Shown in pieces: positions 1 through 12,225 of a stretch of DNA of 64,000 nt (within the stretch, counting starts at the first letter, position 1; every line of letters starts with the position of its first letter). Under the pieces are notes generated by a model. The model was not told the origin of the DNA and ran no database searches. It saw only the letters and a list, made by a program, of their open reading frames with translations. The DNA is from Pyrenochaeta sp. MPI-SDFR-AT-0127 (taxonomy: Eukaryota > Ascomycota > Dothideomycetes > Pleosporales > Cucurbitariaceae). A program made the translations under genes and the position numbers. The stretch is from positions 1-64,000 of the forward strand of contig JAGTJM010000101.1 in assembly GCA_020747015.1 (NCBI GenBank), in the 5' to 3' direction.

Positions 1-3000
1 TATAAATAGAAAAACTAATTATAGAACGAGGTATTCAGATACTACGATAAAAGATATCTATAGCCGACTATACTAATAAATTCTAATAGTATACTACTAT
101 TATAGGATAGGACGATAACGCGCTAAAACGCATATTTTAATAGGGCCTGAAAACTATAGGTCTAGGAAGAACTTATACGCATAGGTATAGAAATCGAGAT
201 ACTAGACGACCTCGTGAAGGAAAGTATAAGGATTAATAATAGACTATATAAGTTAGAACTCAAGAAATAGAGTTATAGGAGGGAAGCTACTAACCTAATA
301 AGGGTAAATAAAGGGATTTTATTCGCGTTAATTAGAATAACTATACCGCTAGATACTACACTTCTAATAAACTAGAACCTATGTACCTAGATAATAAATA
401 AGGGTAAGGGCTAGAAGGTAAAAACTAGAAGATGGATATAGGAAAAAACGACAAGATATACTATAATTACGGGAAGGAAGGACACTTCGCTAGAAACTAT
501 AAGTAGAAGAATAAAGTTACCTAATAATTAATATAATTGGCTAGGTTTAGGACTAAGGTATATACGAGTAGGAAATCCTTAGGCTAGTAGACTACGACAC
601 CTAACTACCACATTATAGACTATAAGCGATAAAGAAGTAATCCGCCTATACAGGGATATCTCGCTATATAAACTAGATAATAAAATAAGGAAAACGTTCT
701 ACCTATAGACCGCACCCTAGAAATAAGGTATAAGGACCTTAGGATAATAGCGAATATACGAAGATATTCGCTAGTACTAGAATATCACATCTAATAATAG
801 ATAATAGAGGAAAAGCTAAATAGGAACGTAAGAAATAAAGAGCGTTCGCCTATAAACGTTATTAGTAAAGGAGAATAGGATACTAACTATCTATTAAAAA
901 AGACGTATACTAACAATACCTTAAGATAGGACACTATTATGAAGAATTCTATACAGACTCTTAGAAAAAATATAGAAGCTAAAAAACTATATACGAACCT
1001 CTAAAGCTATAATACGACGATAATTAGCGTAACCCTAGATATAGAACACTCTATTACACGTTCTATATATACGACTATTATAATTACTATTACGAAGCTA
1101 AAGTTAAATAAATAGGTTCCGCAACTAAGAGGAATATATAAATAGAGCTAGTATAATTACTAAAGGGATATATACATAAGCTACCTATAGGATAAACGCT
1201 GTATAAACTACTTCCCTAGACACGATATAGAAAGTTAGATAGAATAAACATTATTATTAATAAGAAATACACTAATAATCTATAGTAAATGTGCATAAAC
1301 TACGAATATAAGCGATATATTTAGGATAAACTAATAACAGATTTAATAAGTACTCTTTTTTAGAGAGAAACTAAAAACTAAACCTTAGATAAGTAGGATA
1401 CTAAAATTAGACGAGGGAACTAATTACCCTAAGAGTTTAGCGATACGACGCTATCAGAACTATAGGAAAGAGCTACTCTAAGTAAAATAAAACTTAGAAA
1501 TATTAATATATAGGCTCTAATTGATTTAGGATTATAGGGAAACTATATTTTAGGAATAGCTATATTAAAAGTAGGGCTATAACCTATTCTAAAAGAAAAA
1601 CCTTATTATATTACTATAGCTAATAATCGAATAGAGGACTTATTAAGCACGAAGTACTTAAGGAGATTAGTATTATATCTAGATAAAGTAGTAAGGTAAG
1701 ACTAGATATTTTTAGCTTAGCCGCCATAATATTATATTAGGGCTACCTTAGCTAAGAGATTATAACCCGCGTATAGACTAGAAGAACTAGAGGATCTTAA
1801 TAGGGTATAAGAATAATATATATACGCCTAGAAACCTACGTAGTAGTAGAATACCCTAGTAGATAAGAAGATAATAATAAATATTAGAACTTTAGTTAAG
1901 AGTATATCTATAGGAGCACTAACTAATAAGCTAAACTAACTACTAGTAAGAAAGATTAGAAGGTAGAGAATAATAGAGAACTATATTACTCTAAAGATCC
2001 TATAAGATATATAGAATATATAGAGATATTTATAGAAAAAGTAGGACTAGGAGTACTACTAAAATACTAACTATAGGATTACGAAATTAAACTAGAAGAT
2101 AGTAAGAGCCTAGGGTTCGTACTAATATATAACTAACTAAAAAGAGCTAGTAACGCTAAAGAAGTATATTAAGGAAATATTAGGAAAGGATTTATCTAAA
2201 AATCTAAGTCCTTAGTAGGATACCCTATCCTATTCGCGCTAAAGAAAGACGAATATTAAGGCTATACGTAGACTACTATAAGCTTAATAATATAACTAAA
2301 AGAACTGCTACCTACTACTAAATATCTAGAATTATAAGATAGACTATTAGAAGCTAAGATATTTACAGTACTAGATCTTAGAGGCGCGTATAACCTTATA
2401 TAGATAAAGAAAGGCGAAGAATAGAAAATAGCCTTTAGAACAGATATAGATATTATAAATATCTAGTTATACGTTTAGATTAAGAATATACTAGTAATAT
2501 ATTAAGAATTAGTTAATACTGCACTAAACGACTATCTAGACGAATACGCTATAGTATACCTAGACGATATATTAGTATACTCTAATAATATAACTAAATA
2601 TAAAGGATATATTAAGGAAGTCCTTAAAAGATTATAAGTATACGGCTAGAGTTAAAACCTAAGAAATAGAATTCTATAAGGAAGAAGTTAAATTCCTAGG
2701 ATATATAGTCAGAATTAACAGAGTTAGAATTAGGATATAAAGATATAAATATAAGACTAGGAGAAACCTAAGATAGTTAAGGATATATAATCCTTTTTAG
2801 GATTTAAACTTTAACTAATAGTTTATTAAAGACTTCTTAAAAATCCTATACTACTTATACGACTTATAAAGAAGGAAGAACTATAGAAATAGGGGAAGGA
2901 ATAAGATAAAGCCTTTAAGACGCTTAAGGAAGCATGCGTTAAAGAACCTATACTAATAGTATTTACTAGTAGAAAACCCCTTTAAATAGAAATAGACGCC

Positions 3001-5488
3001 TTAGATTTAGTAATAGGAGTAGTAATACTCTAAGAAAAAGATAGAAAATAGCACCTAATAGTATACTACTTAAGAAAGTTCTTATAGGTAGAAGAACGCT
3101 ATAATATATAATAAAGAACTATTAGCTATCGTAGACGCACTATAATATTAGCGATACTACGCTAAAGGATATTTAGAGAATACTATCTTTATAGACTATA
3201 AGAACTAATATACTTTATAATAATAAAATAACTTAATAGAAGATAAGTATAATAGTCTAAACTCCTAGGATAGTATAAATTTAGGATTATATATACACTA
3301 GGAAAAGATAATAGTAGAGTAGACGACTTAGCTAAGACACGATATAATAGGAAAGAAAACTAAAGTTTATATAGTAATCTTAAAAAAATAAAGATAGGTT
3401 ATTAGGACTATTATAAGAATATAATATAATTATAAAAATTAGACCTAAGATCCTACTAGAACTTAAGGAAATAATTATTTAATAATACTACGACGACCCT
3501 ATATAGTTACTAAGGATAGTAAGAACTATTAAACTTATCTAGAGAAATTACTACTTTCTAAATATAAAATAGAAAGTTAAGAATTATATTAAGAAATATA
3601 TAAGTTATTAGAAGAATAAGTATATAATACACGCACTATATAGAGAATTATAACTAATAGAACTACCTAATAAACTATAGGAAGATATCGTAATAGACTT
3701 TATTACGACTTACTAGAGTCTAGGACGAAGTAACTAGATATAAGTATAATAGAATCTTAACGTAGTTTATAGTTTAGTAAGGGAGTAGAATTTATACCCT
3801 TTAGGAAGAACTTTATAATATAATAACTCGCGGTAATAGTTAAGGATTAGATATTTAGGTACTATAGAATACTACGATTAATTATAAGCGATAGAGATAA
3901 GCTATTTATATCTAACTTCTAGGAAATATTCAGTATAACTAGGGATTAAGAGAAAGTTATCTACCCTATTACCTAGAAACTAATAGATAAACGGAATAAA
4001 GAATAGAACGCTTAAATAGTACTTAAGGACGTACTATAACTACTATAGGATAATTAGGTATTACTACTACCTATAGGTAAATCGCTTATAATAATAAGAA
4101 ATTAGAGATAATAGGCGTAATACTATTTTACGTATACTACGGAAATACCCTAATCTCTTTAAAAGAAATTTTCCTAATACTAAAGCTAAAGTAGCTTTAA
4201 AGAATATCTAAGAAATAAAGGATATATACTAGAAAATAAAGGAAAATATAGAAAAAATATAGTACTAATAAATTAAATATATTAATAAGAAAAGAAAAAT
4301 AGTACCTTAGCTAAAAAAGGGGGATAAAGTATATTTACTTATAAAAAACCTTTAAATAAAACGACCTAATAAAGGACTAGACTACGTTAAGGTTAGACTA
4401 TTTTTAATTAAGAATAAAGAGGACTAGTAAATTATACGCTTAATCTACTAAAGACGTAAAGATTAAACTATATTCTATATAAACTATTAGAACTAGTAGA
4501 CCCTAATACCTACTATAGATAATATTCTATTATAAACCTAAAGAGGAAAACGAATTTAAGTAGAATAAATACTCGACTACTATATTAAAGGACTAGACCT
4601 ATAGATATAATATACCTTATTAAATAGAAAGGATACCTAGATTAGAAAATATATAGGAACTATAAGAAAATCTATAGGCCTATAATATAAAACTATAAGC
4701 CTACTAGAAACCTATATACTAATAAATAATAATATAGATAAAATACCTAATAATAACTATAAGGGGCCTAATAAGCATACACTATAGTAAGATATTTTTA
4801 GACCTAACTAGAGAAGAAGTACCTAAGAAGAAGTTAGTGAAGAAAACTAATAGCACTAGAATATAGATATTTCTAGGATAACGTAGCACGACGTTAGGAA
4901 AAGGTAGGAACCTAACTAGGCTCCGTAGGAGTAGCTAATAGGTCTAACGCCCTAATAGTTAACTATAATATTAGAGAAAACCTAACTAAAGTATTAGCGG
5001 CGGGACACGGAGCTTCCTTAGTAAACTCTAACTCTCTATTATCTTATATCTCTAACGCTAAATATAGAGTCTTCTTACGCGCCGCTCTTTAGCTTACTTT
5101 AGGATCTTCTTATTACGAAGTAACTAAGAAATTACCTCCGCTAATAATTTTTATTATTATCTACCTTCTTTTAATACTCCTCTTAAGTCTTATCTAGGGA
5201 AGCCTAGATATATTAATATATAGCTTACCTAGATAAGTATACTTAGTATACTTTAATTTCAATTCTAGTATAATATAATAAATAGCACTAGTTATAAAAC
5301 ACTTATCGTAGGCGACTTTAGTAATAGTATTTACGCGAAGGATTTCGTTATATAGACGAAGGTTATAAATTTAAGAATTAGAAGATATCTTATCTTACTA
5401 GTGCCTAAACGCGGGGCACTATATACTATAAACTAACTTAGTAATAGACTACGTAATCTAGGACAGATCTTAAGGGGAAGGGGGATAG
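1..5488 (+). mobile_element. RIP-degraded Ty3/gypsy chromovirus (gag-pol relic, 5' end outside window)
   Basis: A dead LTR retrotransposon. No long frame is open, but family motifs can still be read in order on the + strand. A CCHC zinc knuckle lies at about 458-505, with its cysteines changed to tyrosine codons. A protease-like ALID.G..GNYI stretch is at about 1514-1552. The reverse transcriptase has a DLRGAYNLI segment at about 2380-2410 and YLDDILVYS at about 2557-2586. RNase H-like text is at about 2930-3360. Integrase has a DIVIDFIT segment at about 3683-3706, and a chromodomain-like ENTWE..ENL stretch is at about 4640-4680. Tryptophan and glutamine codons have turned into TAG/TAA throughout, as CpA-to-TpA RIP predicts. 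The order protease, RT, RNase H, integrase, chromodomain defines a Ty3/gypsy chromovirus. The stretch from about 4720 to 5470 shows no recognisable domain. Confidence 0.85.
5472..5487 (+). other. Polypurine tract of the gypsy element
   Basis: A purine run (AAGGGGAAGGGGGATA) stands directly before the inferred 3' LTR start. This is the expected place for the plus-strand primer of an LTR retrotransposon, and it survived RIP because it has few CpA sites. Confidence 0.6.
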
Positions 5489-5813
5489 TATTATAATCTA
5501 GGTTTTAGACACAGGAGGGGCCCTTAGGGGAACCCTCTTAACTAACTATAAGTATTACTATAGGCGCTAACACGAGGTAAGGCCTAAAGCACGTAACTAC
5601 TCGCTAGGCTAAGGATAAGCGCTCGCCCTAATCGCGACGAGCGCGACGAGCGCATTATATATATAGATAAGAATAATATACCCCTATAGAATATTATAAT
5701 TAACCTTAAGTTATTATCGAATACTACTATTTAATACTTAGAACTACTTTAACTACTTATCTATCTCTACTTACTCTAACTAGAAGCTTACTAAGAAAGG
5801 CTCCTTAGTAACA
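5489..5813 (+). repeat. Probable 3' LTR of the gypsy relic (about 325 bp)
   Basis: The LTR begins right after the polypurine tract with TATTA (a RIP-altered TGTTA) and ends with TAACA, giving the short inverted ends typical of LTRs. The interior is less AT-rich than its surroundings, with GC islands around 5510-5550 and 5620-5650. The 5' LTR lies outside the window, so the ends rest on motif position only. The next bases (5814 on) read into a Fot1-like transposase on the other strand, suggesting insertion into that element. Confidence 0.55.
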
Positions 5814-6880
5814 CCAGCTGCTTTATATTATAGCTACTCTACTAAGGACACCCTAAACCTTTTAATAGTAGTAAGAGGCGTAAATATATAGATATCTAGT
5901 AGTTAAAGTATATAGGTAGAATAAGGTAGTAGTATACCTAGTAGTATCTTATTTTAATTATAATACTTAATAAAATCTATAATTATATATAATCTATAGC
6001 TATTAAGGATAAGTAACTACTATAATAAATAAGCTTTAATCTTTATCTTATAATTAAATACCTATTTAAGCTATGTAAGGCCTATATTATTATTTATCTA
6101 GCTACTAGGTAAGCTAGTAAAAAAGGTATAATATTATTATAGATTAAAGTCTTATAACTAGGTATCTTAAATTATACCTAATTAAGCTTAATAGATTAGT
6201 ATAGGTATAAGAGCTATACTATTAGTATAGATATAAGCTAATATAGTAATCTACTTATAATTACTATCTTAGATAATATTCTTTAGCTTTCCTACCTTAA
6301 AATTAGCCCTAGAGAAGATATATTTTATCTTAGATAGTATACTAATAAGAAAGCCCTTTTTATCTATATTATATATATAATAGCTCTTAATATTATACTA
6401 CTTAATCTTATACTTTAAAAGCTTAAAGTAGAGACTATATTTAAAGGTAGAGTTAGCTTTAAAGTAGCTATAATTAAGGCTAGTTACCTAGTATAAGATA
6501 AGTATAATATTATTATATATAATAAAGTAGTTAGCCTAGTTTTTTCTATATATTTCTTAGGTAATTTAGGATATAAAGTTTTATATTATAGGCTTTAAAG
6601 GAGGTAATCTATATATATAAAGGTCTATTATATATTATATAAGCTTAGTTTCTTATATAGTATTAAGAAGTTAGTCTCTATTAACTTTAGTTACTATACT
6701 ACTTAAAATACTATAGTAGCGTTTTAATAGCGTAGAGTATAAATAGCTATACTAATTAGTATAATCTTAGTATATAAAATATTCTCTAAGCTCTAAGGAT
6801 TCTATTACTTTAATTATAGCCTTAATATTTACTATATTAGTTAAGTTATAGTAGTTTAAAAGATAGAGTAAGTTTAGTGT
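5814..6880 (-). mobile_element. RIP-degraded Fot1/pogo-like DNA transposon (transposase relic)
   Basis: Read on the minus strand, broken frames match the DDE transposase of the Fot1/pogo group. An IYN.D.KGFLI segment (first catalytic aspartate) lies at about 6340-6375. RIP-altered text resembling DGN.EWIT and ICADG..LPP.LIY follows towards 6200. A PYSTY.L.LLDIYIF.PL segment (the .HSTH.LQPLDV.F.PL motif with the last catalytic aspartate) is at about 5870-5930. Many stops and TpA-rich codons show it is inactive. The 3' side of the coding relic ends at the gypsy LTR, so it is truncated or interrupted there. The 5' side runs up to the subterminal repeats near 6894-6926. Confidence 0.75.
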
Positions 6881-6893
6881 TTTAGTATTCGCG

Positions 6894-6926
6894 CGTGCGT
6901 TAGGTAGGGACGTGCGTCAGGTGGTG
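6894..6926. repeat. Short direct repeat at the edge of the pogo relic
   Basis: Two 16-bp near-copies follow each other: CGTGCGTTAGGTAGGG at 6894-6909 and CGTGCGTCAGGTGGTG at 6911-6926. Subterminal repeats of this kind occur at the ends of Fot1/pogo-type elements. Here they mark the switch from AT-rich, RIP-altered sequence to normal composition, so they are probably the outer end of that transposon. The exact terminal inverted repeat was not resolved. Confidence 0.5.
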
Positions 6927-7259
6927 TAACACGTTAAGTCGTTATCTCACTAACTATGCTTCAACTAGTGGTGTCGAAGCTTAGCACGCTTTCAGCTTAG
7001 CCACCCAACCTGCATGGTTGTGGCACAGCAGTTTCAATTTGATAAGCCACTGCATTTTGCATTGATTGTTGCCTAATTCTCGCCACATCATAAGAACTGG
7101 TATTAGAGTGTCTGCTTTCATGCTGCATTTATTCCTAGCAATTTGGTTTTCGCTACCTTGAGCTATGGTCTCAAATAGGTTCGTTATTCGGAGATCATAG
7201 GTCAGATCTACTTCTAACTTTCTGGGAGTTCACGATCACGGCGCAGCTGCACCAAACCA
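6927..7259. other. Boundary between the RIP-affected repeat block and unique DNA
   Basis: Base composition returns to normal within a few tens of bases. No coding motif is seen. From 7218 the sequence is open in the frame of the next gene but contains no ATG, so an upstream exon of that gene or its lost 5' end may lie here. Confidence 0.5.
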
Positions 7260-8644
7260 TTGACGCCGAAACCGTTCAAAGAGATTTCAATAAGCCGACC
7301 ACGGCCTTGGTCACTCTCTCCACAGTTGGCACAACAATATTGCAAATTCTGTCCCGAGCTAGATATCCATCGCTACCGGAGCCGATTAAGTGAAGAGAGG
7401 CAGACGGATCTTGATGAACGAACAAGCAAGTTATTCAAAAGAGCAATACAAAATCAAATATTCGAAGCCTCGGAGTTCAACTGGGAAGCAGACGCATGGA
7501 ACGATGTATTCGGTCTAATTAGGAACGATGACACATTCCGAATGTTGTACCCCTTTATTGACTCATTTGCTATCAAATTCATGTTGAGAAGATCTGACCG
7601 CTATTTCAGGGACAAGCGACCATACGAATTCATTGAAAAGGATGCACACAATAATTTGTCGGTTAAACGACGTATACCCGATGCTACCATGGGCTTGAGA
7701 ACCTATAGTGACTCAGATCTTGATCACGGGTACACATGTGACGTGGTTGATTGCAAAATCAATCACGACAGTATGCAACCCCACGAATCTTTATTAGACT
7801 GCCGTATTGATGCTCAGATGCACGAACGGCAATGCGGATTAATAGTTGATGGAATATGGGGTGAACGCAACCTCATATTTCCATTTGCTGTTTACGAAGC
7901 AAAAAAACGCGCCTCAACTTGGGAGCAAGCCGAGGCACAGATTTACCATGCATTTAAGGTTTACTTAGCCATGCTTGACGATCTAGCTCGAGATCCTCTG
8001 AATGTCACAGAATATCAGTCTAAAGACAGCGAGCATTACCAACTGTTTGGCTTCACCTCCTGTGGGCCCTACTGGGAGGTATATATAGCATGGAACTTCT
8101 TGGGCAGATGTGTAAGTAGTTTATCCAACGTGATTTGTTTCATATCCAGCTAAACAACAACAAGCACGCGGAAACAATCTGGGAGGGCGATATCAAAGAC
8201 TTCAGCAGGGCATATGAGCTCATTTGTATTGTGGACCAAGTCCATAACTTCGCTGCTAATCAGCATCGTGAATTCGTCATTAAACATCTCGAGCCGTGGC
8301 TCGAACTTGCCGAAGAACGCGAACTGGCTCTGTTAGACGAAATTTTGGCATTGCCCCCCGGTCGATATCCCAAAGCTCCAGGGAACCCGGAATGGTTAAA
8401 GATCAAAGAAGCATCGAAGCAGGCTAGAAATACCAGAGCCGCCAAAACTCGTTCACAGAACAGACTTCACGTCCAGAACAACGCTCGCAATCTCCAATTA
8501 CGGGCTTCCCGAAAAGGAAAGACAACAAAAGAATCGAGTACGACCTGTCTTCAGTTGCAACGGAGTCGTGACCGTCGGATAAACAAGCTCAATAGTTCGC
8601 AACCGAAGCGGCCTCGTGGGCGACCCAAGAAATCAGGAACTTAG
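7260..8644 (+). CDS. PD-(D/E)XK nuclease-like protein with C-terminal AT-hook
   Basis: Predicted nuclear protein with a restriction-nuclease-like fold; no activity is shown. Numbering from the TTG at 7260, the PD...ExK signature is P140-D141 (RIPDATMGL) and E213-x-K215 (FPFAVYEAKK). A second conserved block follows (CGPYWEVYIAW, then IWEGDIKDFSRAYELICIVDQVH), common in fungal proteins of this type. The C-terminus is very basic and ends in an AT-hook, RPRGRPKK, which should bind the minor groove of AT-rich DNA. Two exons are proposed, 7260-8111 and 8150-8644, joined by a 38-bp intron (GTAAGT...CCAG). This is very short; a donor at 8079 would also keep the frame. About 448 codons. The frame is open upstream to 7218 without an ATG, so the true start is unknown and the 5' end may be lost to the adjacent transposons. 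Confidence 0.65.
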
Positions 8645-11249
8645 ACGCCAGCGACTTAAAATGATCCGGTGCTGCCCCTAGAATGATATAAATATGACAT
8701 TGTGGACGAAGCGTGGAAAGTGTTAGTCCTGTTCACGCAGTGCTATTCATATAGTATCTTAGATAGCAAAGAAAGCAGTAACGTCGATCTTGTTGCTGTT
8801 GGTCTTGTTGTTATTCTTTTTATTGTAAGTAGACATTAATACGTACATTGGGTCAGTGTGGACATCAGAAATGACAGTATTTTACCGATTTGGAGAATGT
8901 CGCCGGAAGAGTCATCTTGAGGAACTTTAATTAGCCAAATAATGATCTAAAATTCGACCCCGTACTTGCTGTTTTCGATGGCTATTCAACTATTCTTAGT
9001 CTCACTCTGTGCCCGCAAGTGAATAAAGCCGAAATAATCTCACAAGCAGCCAACACCATAAAAAATATTAAGGTGGTATTACATTATCTTCCTTCTCCAT
9101 AAATGCTGTCTGCAAAATTCGAAGATATTCTGTATGTGCGAATATACAGTACAATAATACCCTTCCCCCAAGCTATTGCGTGATCTTTCTTGGAGCAGAA
9201 GGTTTAAGGGATAACATCCATAGTCCTAGTATGGACGAAGTGCTTGTGAGATTTCATACTTAAAGTATAATTAAAATTCTATTAAACTAATTAAGAAGCT
9301 ACTGTGACTACAGAAATGTCTGGCAAATTTTACCCACATAGCGTGTTCTACTAGCTCGTGGCCCGCTGTATCTCTCGGTCTATACGAGGTGCTGGTCACG
9401 ATCATTTGCTTATGCTGAATAAGGAGATAGTGAAGCTGTCTGACTAGTTCTCGGCGCCCTTGTCGCCGTTGCTCGTACTGAGGACCGTAATCTGAACCCT
9501 AACATGATCTCGATCCCAGCGCTCGTAATTCCGCAAAGCTTTCTGCCTTTTCTAAGCGTTTCTTTGTTCTAGAAATTCCAAATTCTTCGTTTTCAGTCTG
9601 AGATTCTGCCACGTCTTATGTCATGACTCCTCTTCGGCCAGGACCAAGAGATCCGAGGTAGTATAAGAATCAACAAGCAACCTGGTATCTGCTGGCAATG
9701 CCACATGATCCTGCAAATCACCGGCAGCCTGTAAAATATTCTTTCGCAGTCTCATCAGCTAGGGCCGGGCTTCGTGTGCCCTCGATCCATGTCCAGCCAC
9801 AACTCTTCCTAGTAATCCAGTCGATCGATATGCACAGTGACGGAAGAAATCTCTAGCTCAGTAAGCGGAGACTGCGAGGCTAGAGCAGCTCGGCGATAGC
9901 TCCTGCTGGCCACAATATGACGCTAGTGGGGTTTCTGGATCGTAGAATTGGTCGTTCATAACCTAGATCGAGCTGGTCAGCGGACCCTAAAGAGTCCAAT
10001 AAAGGCGCATGGCGTCGCGAAAGAACAGGACTTGTTGGACTGCGCGTGTGGTATCGAAGGATGGTAGTGGTCGTCTTCATTTGAATCAGGGACTGCTGTG
10101 GACAGACGCCCGGGCGAAGCTGTGTAAGATGGAGCCAACCTAAATAGGTTAGAGTTGTCCAATGGCGAGCACCTCCATTTATCGGCCCTCTTATGTGGAA
10201 ATGAGTTCTGAACCTGCGCCTTTGCTCCTGCAACGCGATGCATCAAGACCTGCGAGTGCGATTGTGTACGCGTGATATATATCTATGAATCGCGTGAGCG
10301 TGGGGTCAGGTTTGGACGATGCTAAAAGTTGCGCCACATCAGACGAAGGGACAGTCGCACTGCAGAGTGCACTTCGGAGGCTCCGGGCTTGAACACACCT
10401 GTCAAGCGCAAATCAATCTCCCAAACTCAAGGAGACGGAACCATATATTCAAGCAAGAGTTATTTATTCTTGTTATAAGAGGTGCACAAAATGTGACGTC
10501 ATCGTTGAAATCAAGAAGGCGTACGTGCCATTGCAACAAGGCGACTGCAAGTGCATGGCACAGCTGGTATAGGAGATGCACACTCTGTAGAGACCTTCGT
10601 ATGTGCGTGACATAATGTGCGGCAAGGCAATAGCGCCGCTTAACATAAAATTCGAAAACGAAATCATGGTAAAAGCCACGTTTAACATTCCTTCAGGCGA
10701 CGTCCATGCTTCCAGAGATTTCCGGCTTCCGTTCCCAAATACCACACCGCAACAAGACTTACTAATGATACTAAGCTACTGTATGTCATAAACCACAGCC
10801 TAGTCATTCTTGGATTAGTGGCAAACAGCCTTGCATGGTCACACGCAACGCGTTTTTATATAACGGGTGACTTACCCGCCAGAAAAGTCATATATACCCG
10901 GCTAGGCTGCTGATTAGTGGCAAGCGCGCCTAGCTTGGAGGAACATTCCACACATCTTCTAGATTGCTTAATTTAACCTTGCCGCGATTTTCATACCACG
11001 GCTTTCTAGTTCCGGGTTGGATTTGGCTTCGATTCCCTTATTAGGCAGAGAGTGGAGTGCTAAATATCGTGGCACAGCATGTCAATGGTGGGCGTCGAAG
11101 AAACAGGCCGTGCGTTTGGGGCGCATATCTGGGGCTTGACAGTCTTGGATAATCAAGGTGTTGCATCATGGCTTGTCCTGAAAATATCAAAGTCTTGGAA
11201 TGGGTCGTCGGGTAGAACTTAAGGACCTAGCAAGAGCTTGTGGTACAGG
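8645..11249. other. Gene-poor intergenic stretch
   Basis: About 2.6 kb with no convincing gene. The open frames on both strands are short, mostly lack an ATG and show no family motif, apart from one possible cysteine-containing exon at 10393-10572 listed separately. The last 100 bp before the LPMO gene hold its core promoter. Confidence 0.5.
10393..10572 (+). other. Possible exon of a small cysteine-containing protein
   Basis: A 59-codon open stretch without ATG ends at TAG 10570-10572. Its residues look protein-like and include a CYKRCTKCD cluster followed by a DCKCM pair, that is CxxxCxxC and CxC spacings. No start codon or upstream exon could be assigned. It could be the last exon of a small secreted or zinc-binding protein, or chance. 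Confidence 0.2.
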
Positions 11250-11256
11250 TATAAAG
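11250..11256 (+). promoter_or_regulatory. TATA box of the AA9 LPMO gene
   Basis: TATAAAG stands 99 bp upstream of the LPMO start codon. The spacer after it is CA-rich (ACAATCAGCC, CCAGCCACAGG), as in leaders of well-expressed secreted enzymes of filamentous fungi. Confidence 0.5.
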
Positions 11257-11348
11257 GGCTCGATGGACGTTGTCGATTTTCAGCACAATCAGCCAGCCCA
11301 TCCAGCCACAGGAAGCATTTACACAAAAGATAAAGAGCCTAAAGAATC

Positions 11349-12225
11349 ATGAAGCTCTCAACTCCTCTTGTCCTCGCTGCAGCGGCGTCCTCTGCCTCTG
11401 CTCACACCATCTTCTCCTCTGTCAACGGCGGCAAACACGGTGACGGAGTCCGCGTCCCATCATACAACGGTCCCATCAGCGACGTTTCCTCCAACGACAT
11501 CGTTTGCAACGGCGGCCCAAACCCAACCACCAAGACAAGTACTGTCATCACTCTCCAGGCCGGCTCAACGGCAAGCCTGCTATGGCGCCATATGCCCGGC
11601 ACCACCTCCGAAAATGTGGTAGACGCGAGTCACAAGGGTCCTGTCATGGCTTATCTCAAGAAAGTTTCTGATGCGACAACGGATACTGGGATCGGCGGTG
11701 GATGGTTCAAGGTAAATCGCCAACCCTTTCACTTTCAATATTCTTCTTTTGGGTGCGAAGCCCCTTTCAGGAGACAAGGAACTAATAATGTTCACCACAG
11801 ATTCAACAAGACGGCTTCGACGGCACAAGTTGGGGTGTTGACCGCCTCATCGCTAACAAAGGCATCCAATCCGTTACTATCCCTAGGTGCATCGCACCAG
11901 GACAGTATCTTCTCCGCGCTGAACTTATCGCTCTGCACGCTGCTGGACAGTCGATGGGCGCGCAGTTCTATATGGTAAGCCTAAACGCCCCATTTATGCA
12001 TTATTGCATACTTCCCCTGTTCAAAATTTGATTTGAAGCGAATTGTGACTGACATGGCCATAGGAGTGCGCGCAAATCAACATCGTGGGTGCTTCCGCAG
12101 ATAAGACGCCCGCTACGGTCAGCTTCCCGGGCACGTATAAGCAGAACGACCCCGGAGTTATCTACAACTTGTACAATGGACAGAAGACCTACACTGTCCC
12201 AGGCCCTTCGGTGTTCACGTGCTAG
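11349..12225 (+). CDS. AA9 lytic polysaccharide monooxygenase (GH61 family), secreted
   Basis: Copper-dependent oxidative cleavage of cellulose or related glucans outside the cell. Three exons are read: 11349-11711, 11801-11974 and 12064-12225, both introns phase 0 with GTAAAT and GTAAGC donors, giving 232 residues. The signal peptide (1-18) ends in ASA, so the mature protein begins with His19, the first ligand of the histidine brace. The second ligand is His95 in DASHKGPV. His167, Gln176 and the axial Tyr178 (GAQFYMEC) complete the AA9 active site. The GQYLLRAE.IALH block is diagnostic. Cysteines at 53, 151, 181 and the C-terminal FTC fit the family disulfides. There is no carbohydrate-binding module; the protein ends with the catalytic domain. 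Without splicing, the first exon would read through into the intron and end early. Confidence 0.93.

Noticed and set aside
1..6900. AT-rich left end as mitochondrial DNA or a centromere
   Set aside because: Readable gypsy and Fot1 motifs with TpA-biased stops explain the composition fully.
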